A stretch of DNA of 64,000 nucleotides from Gilichinskyi gelida (GTDB taxonomy: Bacteria; Acidobacteriota; Thermoanaerobaculia; Gp7-AA8), in assembly GCA_038040385.1 (NCBI GenBank), contig JBBPII010000014.1:1-64000 (forward strand). The letters are read 5' to 3'. The notes under the pieces are model-generated. The model did not search any database and was not told the DNA's origin. It was given only the letters and a program-made list of their open reading frames with translations. Below, one piece after another: positions 35,208-44,063 of this stretch. Numbering within the stretch: the first letter of the stretch is position 1; every line of letters begins with the position of its first letter. Both the position numbers and the translations under genes were made by a program.

Positions 35208-37409
35208 ATGAACGCCGAGATCATCGGTAGGACCCTTTCCCACTACCGAGTGAAGTCAAAACTCGGCAGCGGCGGGATGGGTGTGGTCTACGAAGCCGAA
35301 GACACGACGCTGGGACGAAACGTGGCGCTGAAGTTTCTCCCGGCAGAGATGGCGCAGGACGCGATGCTCCTCGAGCGCTTTCAGCGCGAAGCACGCGCGG
35401 CCTCGGCGCTCAACCATCCGGCGATCTGCACCGTCTATGCGATCGATCAGTACGAGGGGCAGCACTTCATCGCCATGGAGCTGCTGGAAGGGGAAACGCT
35501 GGCGGAACGGATCCGCCGGGGCGCGTTCGATATCTCCCAGCTTCTCGACGTGGGCATTCAGCTCGCCGACGCGCTCGAGTCGGCGCACGCGAAGGGAATC
35601 GTTCACCGCGACGTCAAGCCGGCCAACATCTTCATCAACACGCGCGGCCAGGCCAAGATCCTCGACTTCGGCCTCGCCAAGATCGATCGCGGACCGGCGG
35701 CCAACAATCAGTCGGAGGCGCCGACGGCGATGCGCGACGATCTCACCAAAGCGGGAACGGCCATCGGCACGGTCTCGTACATGTCGCCGGAGCAAGCGCG
35801 GGCCCAACTCACCGATGCCCGAACCGACATCTTCTCGCTCGGCGCCGTGCTCTATGAGATGGCCACCGGCACACTTCCCTTCCAGGGCGACACTTCGGCC
35901 ATCATCTTCGACAACATCCTCAACCATGACCCGGCGCCGGCGCATCAGGTCAATCCTGCGCTGCCGGCGGAGCTGACGCGCCTCCTCGGCAAAGCACTGG
36001 AGAAGGATCGAACGCTCCGCTATCAGAGCGCGACGGATCTGAAGACCGATCTGCTGCGGCTCAAACGCGATGTCGATTCGGGCAGCCGTCACGTGTCCGG
36101 CTCGAGTGAATCACGTAAAGGGGCAGCGACGCAGAAGTCGATCGCCGTGCTCTATTTCGAAAACCTCAGCGGCGTCAAAGAGGATGAGTACCTGCGCGAC
36201 GGCATCACCGAAGACATCGTGACCGAGCTTTCGAAAATCAAGGGGCTGGCGATTTTCTCGCGCGCCACCGTACTCGCCTACCGCGACAAAACGGTCACGC
36301 CGGCAACCATCGGCCAGCAACTCAACGCCGCGTACGTTCTGACAGGAAGCCTGCGGCGCGCCGGCACGCGGATTCGCATCAATGCCCAGCTGGTCGACAC
36401 GCACACCGACTTCCCGCTGTGGTCCGAGCGTTATGACCGGGAGATGAAGGACGTCTTCGAGGTGCAGGACGAGATCGCGCGACGCATCGCCGAGGCGCTG
36501 CGCATCACGCTGACGCCGCAGGAACAGGAGGCGCTGGCGACGAAGCCAACCGAGAATCTGCAGGCATACGATCTCTATCTGCGCGGCCGCAGCTACACGC
36601 GCCGCCTGACGCGACAGGACCTGGAGTTCGCGCTGCAGATGTTCGAGAATGCCGTGGCCCTCGATCATGACTTCGCCCTGGCACACGCGGCGATCGCCAA
36701 CGCCTGCGCGCAGTATCACAATCTCTACGAGCGCGACGCCAAATGGATCGACCGCGCCATGGCCGCGAGTCAGCGCGCCAGCGCGCTCGGAAAGGACGCC
36801 CCGGAGGTGCTCATCGCCGAAGCGTGGGTCCTCTATATGAAGGAGCAGTACGAGGAGGCGGCCGCACGCGCACGGCAGGCCATCGCCAGGAAGCCGGACG
36901 CCGAAAGCGCGTACTACCTGCTCGGCCGCGCCTTGTTCGCCGCCGGCCGGTATCACGAAGTCGTCGACATGGCTGATGATGCCATTGCCCACTCCGGCGA
37001 CAACTACAACATCTATGTTCCGCTCGTGAACGCCTTCGGTGCGCTCGGCAAGAACAGCGACAACGTGCGGCAACAGAGGGTGCAGGTGCTCGAGGCGCAG
37101 CTGAACAAAGTGCCTGAGGATGCGCGAGCACGCGTGCTGCTGGCCGGAGACTACGCGGCCATGAATCGCGTCGATGACTCCACGCGCGAGGCCAACATGG
37201 CCATGGCCCTGCGCCCGAACGACGCCATCGTCATGTACAACGTCTCCTGCACCTTCTGCACGCTCGGCAAGAAAGATGAGGCGTTAGGCGCGCTGCGCAA
37301 GGCTTACGACGCCGGCTTTCGTGATGCCGATTGGACGCGCCGCGATCCGGATCTCGCTCTGTTGCGCGACGATCCGGAGTTCGAACGGATGTATCCGCCG
37401 GACGCGTAA
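35208..37409 (+). CDS. Ser/Thr protein kinase with TolB-like and TPR domains
   Basis: The 733-residue protein has a PknB-type kinase (residues about 13-275): Gly loop LGSGGMGVVYEAE, catalytic Asp135 in VHRDVKPANIF and DFG Asp153. A TolB-like/adenylate-cyclase-associated region follows (about 310-450: IAVLYFENLSGVKEDEYLRD, IVTELSKIKGLAIFSR), then TPRs to the end. This layout is very common in Acidobacteria. No transmembrane helix is evident. The start at 35208 (MNAEIIGRTLSHYRV) is chosen because the upstream 24 residues look unrelated. No cognate gene is adjacent. Confidence 0.92.
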   Translation: MNAEIIGRTLSHYRVKSKLGSGGMGVVYEAEDTTLGRNVALKFLPAEMAQDAMLLERFQREARAASALNHPAICTVYAIDQYEGQHFIAMELLEGETLAERIRRGAFDISQLLDVGIQLADALESAHAKGIVHRDVKPANIFINTRGQAKILDFGLAKIDRGPAANNQSEAPTAMRDDLTKAGTAIGTVSYMSPEQARAQLTDARTDIFSLGAVLYEMATGTLPFQGDTSAIIFDNILNHDPAPAHQVNPALPAELTRLLGKALEKDRTLRYQSATDLKTDLLRLKRDVDSGSRHVSGSSESRKGAATQKSIAVLYFENLSGVKEDEYLRDGITEDIVTELSKIKGLAIFSRATVLAYRDKTVTPATIGQQLNAAYVLTGSLRRAGTRIRINAQLVDTHTDFPLWSERYDREMKDVFEVQDEIARRIAEALRITLTPQEQEALATKPTENLQAYDLYLRGRSYTRRLTRQDLEFALQMFENAVALDHDFALAHAAIANACAQYHNLYERDAKWIDRAMAASQRASALGKDAPEVLIAEAWVLYMKEQYEEAAARARQAIARKPDAESAYYLLGRALFAAGRYHEVVDMADDAIAHSGDNYNIYVPLVNAFGALGKNSDNVRQQRVQVLEAQLNKVPEDARARVLLAGDYAAMNRVDDSTREANMAMALRPNDAIVMYNVSCTFCTLGKKDEALGALRKAYDAGFRDADWTRRDPDLALLRDDPEFERMYPPDA

Positions 37410-37614
37410 GAGATCGCCTCCGCCGCCACCCGCGGGTTTTCGCCGAGCCGTGTCTTCACGCACACCGACACGATGCCGTCCCCATGATGGTTGTCGAGGA
37501 AATAGGCAAAGACCTTTTTTCGCACCGGAACGTCGCGTGGGAGTCGCTGTGCTCCACACTCGCTTCCGGTAAGGCCAGGCAGATCTCCGAGAGCTTGTTG
37601 AGGCGTCGATCCAT
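37410..37614 (-). pseudogene. MmcQ/YjbR family gene, frameshifted and truncated
   Basis: From ATG 37614 the minus strand reads MDRRLNKLSEICLALPEASV, then EHSDSHATFR. Reading then shifts frame and continues VRKKVFAYFLDNHHGDGIVS, then VCVKTRLGENPRV. These are the N-terminal and central blocks of MmcQ/YjbR-like DNA-binding proteins. The C-terminus would lie in the end of the kinase gene, which does not match, so the gene is cut as well as shifted. Confidence 0.7.
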
Positions 37615-37664
37615 GATTCGCCTCCTGTATCAGCGCGACTCAGGATACGGGAAAACTCCGCTCG

Positions 37665-38585
37665 TCACTTCACGCTCAGCCCGCGCCGGTGTCGAATGAC
37701 CTCGCGCCAGCGTCGGAACCGGGCCCGAAGCAACGGCGCGAACGGTCCATGATCCCGATCGACGAGGCTGCGAAGCCATCGCAGGGTGGCGCGGAACGCC
37801 AGCGCGATGGCAGTTCGCGGACCGGCATGCGGAGTCGCCTTGACGAGCGCGACGACGGCAGCCGTGAGAAGCTCGCGCTCGACACCTTCCGCATCGGCAG
37901 CAAGGCGGGCGATCCAGCTCTGCTGAGGCACCGCGGCCGCAGCGTCGTAAGCTCGCCACTGGTGCGATGGAAATTTCAAGACGCTCAATCGCGGCGCCGG
38001 GACAATTCTGTTTCCAGCTCGGAACAGGCGCCTCTGGAGGTCGAGGTCCGTTGGAACGGTGAGGTCCTGGTGATCGCGAAACCCACCGACAACCTGAAGA
38101 ACGTGTTTGCGCGCGACCCATCCGCTCGGCGGGACGAATGTGGTTGCGTAGCTCTCTCCCTTCGGAGGCGCTCCAAACACTCCGACAACTCCTTCGGGTG
38201 TCAGCCAGGCCGCGATCGGATGCGCCAGGTCTGCCCCCGCATCCAGAAGGGGCACGAGAGTCTTCAGATGCCATGGCAGCCAAAGATCGTCGTGCCCGAG
38301 AAAGGCGACGTACTCTCCACGCGCCAGCGTCAGGCCGTCATTGTTGGGCCCCCACTGACTCCCGCAGTTCACGTCGCGGTTCATCCACTGGACGCGGGGA
38401 TCCGCGGTGGCAGCGACGACTGCGGCGGAATCGTCCGTGCAGCGGTCACCGACGACGATGACTTCGAAATCGATGTACTGCTGCAGCAGTACGGATCGGA
38501 GAGCGCAGCGCAGCATCTCCGCGCGGTTGAACGTCGCGATGATGACGCTCAGACGCGGCGAAGACTCACCAGCCGGGCGGGTCAT
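37665..38585 (-). CDS. Family 2 glycosyltransferase
   Basis: The 306-residue protein has a GT-A fold N-terminus: LSVIIATFNRAEMLRCALRS, VIVVGDRCTDDSAAVV, and the acidic metal site in LARGEYVAFLGHDDLW. It probably transfers a sugar in polysaccharide or glycolipid assembly. The ATG at 38585 overlaps the upstream epimerase-like gene by 20 bases, so the two are an operon. The larger frame opening at 38756 lies within that gene and is not used. Confidence 0.88.
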   Translation of the reverse strand: MTRPAGESSPRLSVIIATFNRAEMLRCALRSVLLQQYIDFEVIVVGDRCTDDSAAVVAATADPRVQWMNRDVNCGSQWGPNNDGLTLARGEYVAFLGHDDLWLPWHLKTLVPLLDAGADLAHPIAAWLTPEGVVGVFGAPPKGESYATTFVPPSGWVARKHVLQVVGGFRDHQDLTVPTDLDLQRRLFRAGNRIVPAPRLSVLKFPSHQWRAYDAAAAVPQQSWIARLAADAEGVERELLTAAVVALVKATPHAGPRTAIALAFRATLRWLRSLVDRDHGPFAPLLRARFRRWREVIRHRRGLSVK

Positions 38586-39096
38586 CGAACCGGAACGGAA
38601 TCGATGGATCGTCGTGGGAAATGCGGTGTTTGTCGGGATTGGCGTGATCGTAAGGGCGCGTCGGATAGTTGATGAACACCGCCTCGGTAGTGCCGACGTT
38701 TTGTGCGGCATGGATGACGTTCCGCGGAATCGTGAACAGCGTCCGATTGCGCTCACTGAGTGTGAACACGTTCAGCTTTTTGTACGTCGGCGATTCCGGC
38801 CGGTTGTCGTACAGCGCCCATCGGAGAAAACCGCTGATCACGGCGATCCGATCCTCTTGCAGCTTGTGCATCGACCAGCCGCGAATCGCTCCGGGGTGAA
38901 ACGCCACCATGTAGGAATAGACCAGCGGATCGGGATGGATGTCCCAGGTGAGCCGGTAGAGCTCGACGAGCTCGCCTCTTTTGTCCTCCTGCGGCGTGAG
39001 ACGCCTCATCACCACTCCATCGATCAGCTTCTCGAGCCGCTTGCCTTCTGGCGTCACCGATGGCGCATCCTGTCGCAGTTCGAGTCGATCAGGCAT
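38566..39096 (-). CDS. dTDP-4-dehydrorhamnose 3,5-epimerase-like cupin protein
   Basis: The 176-residue protein resembles RmlC-type sugar epimerases, with GVVMRRLTPQEDKRGELVEL, AIRGWSMHKLQEDRIAVISG and the IPRNVIHAAQNVG block. The catalytic His of RmlC would be the one in WSMHKLQ, and a Tyr pair is present nearby. Together with the overlapping GT2 gene this suggests deoxysugar modification of a surface glycan. Whether it retains the 3,5-epimerase reaction is not shown. Confidence 0.75.
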   Translation of the reverse strand: MPDRLELRQDAPSVTPEGKRLEKLIDGVVMRRLTPQEDKRGELVELYRLTWDIHPDPLVYSYMVAFHPGAIRGWSMHKLQEDRIAVISGFLRWALYDNRPESPTYKKLNVFTLSERNRTLFTIPRNVIHAAQNVGTTEAVFINYPTRPYDHANPDKHRISHDDPSIPFRFDDPPGW

Positions 39097-39160
39097 CGCT
39101 CCTCCTCATCCTTTGGCCGGAGATTTCATCATCCAATGCCAGGCAACGGCCTGGCAAAGA

Positions 39161-39890
39161 TCAGGCGTCGCGTGCGAAGGATCCATTGAGCTCTGCAAAC
39201 GGAACCGCGCCAGCCAGACTCGTGAAAGTTCCCTGTCCGGCGATTTCTCTCGCCGCTTGCAGGAAACCGGTCCAGGCCGCGCGGGACAATGCTCCGCCGA
39301 CGCTGATCCGCCGAACTCCCGCGGCGGTGAGCTCCGCGACTATGGCAAAGTCGCTGCTGACCAGCACGTTGACCGGTTTGGGGGCCACTGCCTGGACCAC
39401 CGCGGCGATCTCCGCCGCAGTGCGGATGCCCCGCGCGTAAAGGGCAATCAGCTCCGGCTTCGGCGTAGGCGGTGAGCCGGCGAATCGTCTCAGCGAGATC
39501 CGGATGTCCGACCAGGAATCCCTCGGATCGGGCAGTCAGGAGGATGCCGGTCCCACTTTCGTCGATGGCCCGCCGTGCGGCCGCGATCCGATCGACCGCG
39601 AGTCTGAATTCGAAGAGAGGGTTGGAAGCGTCGGCGACGGCGTCCGGGGCGATCGCAAACCCTTCGAAATCCCCATTGACCGGCACGTCCACGCCATGGG
39701 CGATCGATCGAAAGTGGGCCAGGACTTCCTCGAGCGACACACCGTTGTCGGGCCTGCCCAGAGACCACGCAAACCCGGCGCTCGTGGTGGCCAGCGCTGG
39801 AAAGCCGAGTTGTGCAAGCAGACGGGCGCTCCCAAGATCCCACGGATTGGGAATCACGAAGCAACCCGACTGGTGGAGCTGGCGAAACAC
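39161..39890 (-). pseudogene. Broken paralogue of the PEP mutase-family gene
   Basis: The reading from about 39890 (VFRQLHQSGCFVIPNPWDLG) closely parallels the gene at 27164-27928. It lacks about 25 residues in the middle, including the IEDS segment. Near 39440 it then shifts frame before the C-terminal block (VNVLVSSDFAIVAELTAAGV, ending FAELNGSFARDA). Both lesions make an active enzyme unlikely. It is a decayed duplicate in the same genome. Confidence 0.85.
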
Positions 39891-40232
39891 CTGCAACGAT
39901 CGGTCATCCGGGCCTCCGCGTTCTCGTGTACTCCTTTTTTGTGGACTCACTCTACTCTCGAAGCCGTCCGCGATTTGTTGCCGCATCTGTCATTCCCAGT
40001 TCGCGAAGGTGAGGTGGAGATGAAAACGCCCCTCACCCGCCTTCGGCACCTTCTCCCCGCAAGCGGGGAGAAGGGTCTCGATAGCGGGACGTCAATCGAG
40101 TGCCCCTCGCCCCGCTTGCGGGGAGAGGGTGCCGAAGGCGGGTGAGGGGCGTGTCATGAGAAGCCGCTAGACGGAAGCTGAAAGCGGCAGCAAGCTGCCG
40201 CACTCCCAGGCGCTTCGCGCTCGCCGTCAGCG
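39891..40232. other. Intergenic stretch with a large palindromic element
   Basis: No gene is supported. The main content is the inverted repeat at 40028-40150, listed separately. Frames that cross the element encode only low-complexity residues. Confidence 0.5.
40028..40150. repeat. Interspersed palindromic repeat with perfect 23-bp terminal arms
   Basis: The ends are perfect inverted copies: 40028-40050 (starting GCCCCTCACCCGCC) and 40128-40150. Inside are two smaller hairpins, CTCCCCGC-AA-GCGGGGAG near 40053-40070 and a similar GC-rich one near 40105-40125. The composition matches a widespread family of intergenic palindromes in Proteobacteria-like genomes. Its role is unknown. Confidence 0.85.
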
Positions 40233-40620
40233 TTAGGGCCGAGGAGGGGGCATCGAATGGGGGAGGAACAGGATGATCGTCCCCTCGCTGATCCGCCGGT
40301 AGCGAGGGTCGCGCGAGAGCAGATCGATCAGCTCGTGGATGTGCTGCGCATCGTACGGATACGGATCCAACGAGGAGGAGACGAGGAACGCGCTCCGTCC
40401 ATCGACGCTGGCGCGTTCATTCAAAGCCTGAAACCGCGTGCTCTAGCCCACGTGGGGAAACATCGCCGACTGCACCCAGGTGCGCGGGAGACCGGCTGCC
40501 GCTCTCACGAGCAGGGGAGTCTTCCGCCGATCAGGATGCGGAGAGCGCAATACGTGCCCGCTGCCGCAATCGAGGCAAGCAGGACCACCAAAGCGCTGAC
40601 ACGGGCGACCACCCGCCGCT
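40233..40620 (-). pseudogene. Decayed gene, fragments in different frames
   Basis: On the minus strand short protein-like pieces occur in succession: VSALVVLLASIAAAGTY, LLVRAAAGLPRTWVQSAMFP, and ALNERASVDGRSAFLVSSSL followed by PYPYDAQHIHELIDLLSRDP. They suggest the end of a membrane-associated protein broken by frameshifts. I do not recognise the family. The final frame stops at 40233. Confidence 0.45.
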
Positions 40621-40626
40621 GATCCG

Positions 40627-40860
40627 GACGGCGAGCGCGAAGAGGTGCGTCAGATTTTCGAGGCCAAGGGATTCACCGGAAGCGGCCTGCAAAGCGCCGT
40701 GGAGATCGTCACCGCGGACCGCGAGCGGTGGACCCGCTTCATGCTCAGCGAAGAGTACGGTCTCCCCTCGCAACTCCGCTCACCGATGATCGCCGCGTTG
40801 AGCACCTTCGCCGCCTTCGTGGTCTGCGGACTGATGCCGAGAGATCCGCCGCGTTCGGTA
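40627..40860 (+). pseudogene. VIT1/CCC1-family transporter fragment
   Basis: The frame reads REEVRQIFEAKGFTGSGLQS, then VEIVTADRERWTRFMLSEEY and PMIAALSTFAAFVVCGLMP. This is the cytosolic metal-binding-like region plus the start of a helix of VIT1/CCC1 (Fe/Mn vacuolar-type) transporters. Both ends are missing, so it is a short internal relic. Confidence 0.65.
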
Positions 40861-40966
40861 TCTGGTGGGCGTAGCGCCATCGCAGTTCGTCGGCTGTGTC
40901 CCGATGAAAACCGCGGCAGAGCACGTTTTTCTCCGCCGCCTCCCGCGTGATTGTGTTCGTAGTCAT
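40745..40966 (-). pseudogene. Truncated third gene of the ATP-grasp operon
   Basis: An ATG at 40966 overlaps the ATP-grasp stop (ATGA) and has a GGGGG ribosome-binding site. The first about 38 residues (MTTNTITREAAEKNVLCRGF, then HRDTADELRWRYAHQIPN) look like real protein. Beyond about 40860 the frame enters the VIT1 fragment on the other strand and turns into arginine-rich noise. It appears to be the start of a coupled gene cut by later rearrangement. The family is not recognised. Confidence 0.45.
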
Positions 40967-42486
40967 TGGATCCCCCTGCTTGTCTCGCGGTCGAGTACTT
41001 CGATGGTCCTGGCGAAGAGCCGCTCTGCTTCTTCGCGGTCATTGCCGATCGCGGTCATGCCGAACTTTCCGAATTGCGAGACCGCGCCGATCATGTGAAA
41101 CAGGACTCCGGTGCCCGTCCGATGGTTGAAGTCCAGGCGATTCGTGGTGATGATCTCGATGAGATCCTCGGGCACCAAACCTCGGTATCGATCGGACTGC
41201 ACGTTATCCGACGCCCGGTAATACTTGGCTTTGCCATCCGGCGCGTGTAAGAGGCCGGTGCTGCGATCGAGCTCACCGCCGGTGAGAAAACGCAGCGCGA
41301 GCATCGGATGCGTGGTCCCACCCATCCGGAGGTTGATCTCGATCGCAGCAATGGTCCACGGTTCGACGGGGTCGTTTCGTGTCGCGAGGAAATCAACGGA
41401 CAACCGGCCGATCACTCCCTTTTCGGCGAGCGCACGGCCCACTCGCATTCCCAACTGCTGCACCTCGGCGCGGTAGTCGTCATGAGCCGGAAAGAGACAG
41501 CCGAGAAAAACCTGCCCTCCCGGTCCACCGAGGATCTGCTCATGCGTGGACGCCAGGATCACCTCACGCCGGGGATTGATGCGTAGTTGCGCGCTCGGCG
41601 AGCGCACGTACGCTGCTTCAATCATCTCTTCCACAACGCCGCCGCCATGTTCGAATCTCGACAGGTATTCGCGCACCGGCAGGTCGGTGGTGAGCTTCAA
41701 CACATTCAGCGCATCTCTCACCGAAGAGCGATGGACAGTGGGCGGGTACTCGAATCGCGCATTGCCTTCCCCGGAGAAGCCTTCGTTCAGCTTGAGCAGC
41801 GCGCGGCGGATGCCGGGTCGCCGGGCATGGAGCGACAGGAGAGCTTCGACGATCTCGTCGACGTTGTGCAGGTTTTCGGTTCCGGCCGGATGAGGCACAC
41901 CCATTTCACGGAACAGACGCCTGCTGCCGGATTTTGATCCCAGCGACGTCAGCCGCGGATCGGGAGCATTCATCGGGATCCCGAGGCGGATGGCCAACCG
42001 CCTCTCGAGCGGCGTGGAGTTGAAGACCGTGAGATAGGCGCGCTCCGGGTCAGGAATGCCGGCCCGGATTCGCTCGATGACCCGTGGACGCTCGAGGATC
42101 TTTTCCGTCAACGACCGCAATGAGCTGTCATAAACGCAAAGCAATGTCAGGCGTGACCGTGCGTGGCTGGCGGGGATGCCCATCAACAATTGCAAGTAGT
42201 AGTCGAGGACCAGCGGATGGACAGGCTGCGACGTGACGTAGATGATCCGCGCAAGCGGGTTCCGGAGGCGCATCAGGAGAAAGAGAAGTCTTTCTTCGTA
42301 GAACGCCATGCCGGCGATCTTCGTCATCTCGTTCTGGTCCAGCGTCAGGGAGGGAACGATGACCGACGTGTAAGCCTCGTCATCACCAGGGAAGACGGAA
42401 TCCCAGAGATTGGCCAGCACGGGCTTGAGCAGCTCGAACTGACCGATCTCGAGATCGTCATCGGAGGCGACGGGACAGACGCTCAT
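40963..42486 (-). CDS. ATP-grasp peptide ligase, PGM1-related
   Basis: The 507-residue protein has an ATP-grasp C-terminal half: a Gly loop in LLKLNEGFSGEGNARF, the EEMIEA segment and a Mg-binding EINLRMGGTTHP. The N-terminal half (VIVPSLTLDQNEMTKIAG, IIYVTSQPVHPLVLDYYLQL) matches the PGM1-type peptide ligases, best known from pheganomycin biosynthesis. Such enzymes join an amino or guanidino acid to a peptide or amine. It is coupled by ATGA overlaps to the small gene upstream and to a truncated gene downstream. The substrate is unknown. Confidence 0.82.
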   Translation of the reverse strand: MSVCPVASDDDLEIGQFELLKPVLANLWDSVFPGDDEAYTSVIVPSLTLDQNEMTKIAGMAFYEERLLFLLMRLRNPLARIIYVTSQPVHPLVLDYYLQLLMGIPASHARSRLTLLCVYDSSLRSLTEKILERPRVIERIRAGIPDPERAYLTVFNSTPLERRLAIRLGIPMNAPDPRLTSLGSKSGSRRLFREMGVPHPAGTENLHNVDEIVEALLSLHARRPGIRRALLKLNEGFSGEGNARFEYPPTVHRSSVRDALNVLKLTTDLPVREYLSRFEHGGGVVEEMIEAAYVRSPSAQLRINPRREVILASTHEQILGGPGGQVFLGCLFPAHDDYRAEVQQLGMRVGRALAEKGVIGRLSVDFLATRNDPVEPWTIAAIEINLRMGGTTHPMLALRFLTGGELDRSTGLLHAPDGKAKYYRASDNVQSDRYRGLVPEDLIEIITTNRLDFNHRTGTGVLFHMIGAVSQFGKFGMTAIGNDREEAERLFARTIEVLDRETSRGIQ

Positions 42487-42896
42487 GCCGAGGAAGTGGC
42501 GGGCGTTGGCGCGACTGCCGGCGTGGAACTCAGTTCGTCGTACAAGCGAACCAGATCTTCATCGCTGAAGTCGTCCCAACCGCCGCAGAGATCGTGCTCT
42601 CGTTTCTGTACGTCGCATGCGGTGGGGAGTTGACCGACTTCCTGGCGTGCAAGCTGCCAGCGGTCGCCTAAGTCTTCCATCTCGGCCCGAGTGGCATCAG
42701 GGCGCCGCTCCGCGATCCAGTGCAGGCGCCGTCGCAAGTCAGCGTCGGAGAATCGACTGAAGCCCTGGCAAAAAATCCCCTGTTCTGCTGCCAGCCGGCA
42801 GATGGATCGATCGTCTCCCGCCAGACGGAGCAACTCTGGGCGAAGACGTTCGATGAGCGACTCGCGGGAAGGGACATCAGGTGGTGAGAGCGCCAT
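42483..42896 (-). CDS. Small protein coupled to the ATP-grasp ligase
   Basis: The 137-residue protein is mostly helical and contains an internal repeat, FCQGFSRFSDADLRRRL near residues 42-58 and LCGGWDDFSDEDLVRLY near 103-119. Each repeat has Cys-x-Gly followed by FSD-DL. The tail is Ser/Thr/Pro/Ala-rich. No signal peptide is present. Its stop overlaps the ligase ATG, so the two are co-expressed. A substrate, carrier or adaptor role for the ligase is possible. I do not recognise the family. The frame is open to 43646, but ATG 42896 begins the plausible protein. Confidence 0.65.
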   Translation of the reverse strand: MALSPPDVPSRESLIERLRPELLRLAGDDRSICRLAAEQGIFCQGFSRFSDADLRRRLHWIAERRPDATRAEMEDLGDRWQLARQEVGQLPTACDVQKREHDLCGGWDDFSDEDLVRLYDELSSTPAVAPTPATSSA

Positions 42897-42927
42897 GATG
42901 GGATCGTCTGCAGTTTGGAAGCCATTT

Positions 42928-42966
42928 CCAATCTGGCAACAACTCTCCATGTTGTTGCCTAGTTGG
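42928..42966. promoter_or_regulatory. Inverted repeat in a divergent intergenic region
   Basis: Arms at 42928-42943 and 42951-42966 pair over 13 of 16 positions, with nine perfect pairs next to a 7-base loop (GGCAACAAC/GTTGTTGCC). They lie between the divergent ATP-grasp operon and the cytochrome operon, 32 bases before one start and 114 before the other. An operator or leader hairpin is possible. Confidence 0.5.
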
Positions 42967-43079
42967 CAAGGCGCGTGCACACCCTTGGAAGCATCTGAGT
43001 ACGAGGCGGATGTGACCGCCTTCTCCCCCGCGGAAACGGAGCCCGACGCGGCCCCACAACTTGAATGTGGGGGAAGTTG

Positions 43080-43412
43080 ATGTCCCGTTCTCGTACCGCC
43101 TCCGGCGTGACTCTCGCGGCGGCCCTCCTGATCCTGCCTGCTCTCGCGGCGCGAGCCGACGATCCCGGCGCCGCCCTCTACAAGGCGAAATGCGCGTCCT
43201 GCCACGGCGCTGACGGCGGCGGCAATACCCCGGTCGGCAAGAGCCTGAAACTGCGTGATCTTTCCCTGTCGGACGTTCAGAAACTGAGCGACGCCGAGCT
43301 GACGAAGATCATCGCCGACGGCAAGGGAAAGATGCCGGCGTACGCCAAGAAGCTGACGGCGGACCAGATCAAAGCGCTCGTCGAAACCATCCGCGCGATG
43401 GCGCCCAAGTAA
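43080..43412 (+). CDS. Monohaem c-type cytochrome
   Basis: The 110-residue protein has a signal peptide (residues 1-26, ending AARA) and one CASCH haem site near residue 38 in the typical GAALYKAKCASCHGADG context. The Met ligand is in the GKMPAY motif near the C-terminus. It is a soluble periplasmic class I cytochrome and would carry electrons for the membrane cytochromes encoded next. The ATG at 43080 follows GGGGGAAG. It lies 21 bases upstream of the NapC-like gene. Confidence 0.92.
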   Translation: MSRSRTASGVTLAAALLILPALAARADDPGAALYKAKCASCHGADGGGNTPVGKSLKLRDLSLSDVQKLSDAELTKIIADGKGKMPAYAKKLTADQIKALVETIRAMAPK

Positions 43413-43433
43413 GGGGCTCCGAGAAGTAGCGCG

Positions 43434-44063
43434 ATGTTGACATCGGTCACCCTGGTCGCGGTGCTCGTCACGTTTGCGGCGGCGATGGCGGCCGCCGTGG
43501 CGATCAGGCCGTCCATCACGAACAGCACCGGAGGGAGGATCTTCGCCTTTGCCGCCCTCCTCGTCGTGCCGGTGCTTGCCGGAACGGCCGGCCTGTCCGA
43601 GCACGTAGAGAAGTCGAAGCAGACCGAATTCTGCCTGTCGTGCCACGTGATGGAGCAGTACGGGAAGAGCCTAGACGTCGACGACCGGTCACACATTCCG
43701 GCGGTGCACTATCAGAATCATCTCGTCCCCGCCGACCGGGCCTGCTTCACCTGCCACACGACGTACACGCTCTTCGGCGACTACAAGGCAAAGCTGAAGG
43801 GGCTGCGCCATGTCTACGTCCAGTACGTGGGCACGATTCCCACGCACATCAAACTGTACGAGGCGTACAGCAACCGCGAGTGCCTGCACTGTCACCTCGG
43901 CGCGCGATCGTTCGAGGAGGGAGCGATGCACAACGTCGATCCCGCCACGCTGCCGGCGGTGAAGGCCAACAAACTCTCCTGCATCAGCGCCGGCTGCCAC
44001 GAGGCCGCGCACGATGTGGCGAATCTGAGTAAGCAGACGTTCTGGCCGGAGGTGACGAAGTGA
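43434..44063 (+). CDS. NapC/NirT-like tetrahaem quinol cytochrome
   Basis: The 209-residue protein has two N-terminal hydrophobic stretches (residues about 1-25 and 34-52) followed by three CxxCH haem sites (CLSCH, CFTCH, CLHCH) and a fourth wide site, CISAGCH. This is the layout of the NapC/NirT family that takes electrons from quinols to periplasmic multihaem proteins, as CymA does for Mtr. The wide fourth site is CX4CH rather than CX2CH. The GTG of the next gene overlaps its stop. Confidence 0.85.
   Translation: MLTSVTLVAVLVTFAAAMAAAVAIRPSITNSTGGRIFAFAALLVVPVLAGTAGLSEHVEKSKQTEFCLSCHVMEQYGKSLDVDDRSHIPAVHYQNHLVPADRACFTCHTTYTLFGDYKAKLKGLRHVYVQYVGTIPTHIKLYEAYSNRECLHCHLGARSFEEGAMHNVDPATLPAVKANKLSCISAGCHEAAHDVANLSKQTFWPEVTK

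Noticed and set aside
40028..40150. Repeated GC-rich hairpins considered as a CRISPR array
   Set aside because: There are only paired inverted arms, no regularly spaced direct repeats or spacers, and no cas genes in the window.
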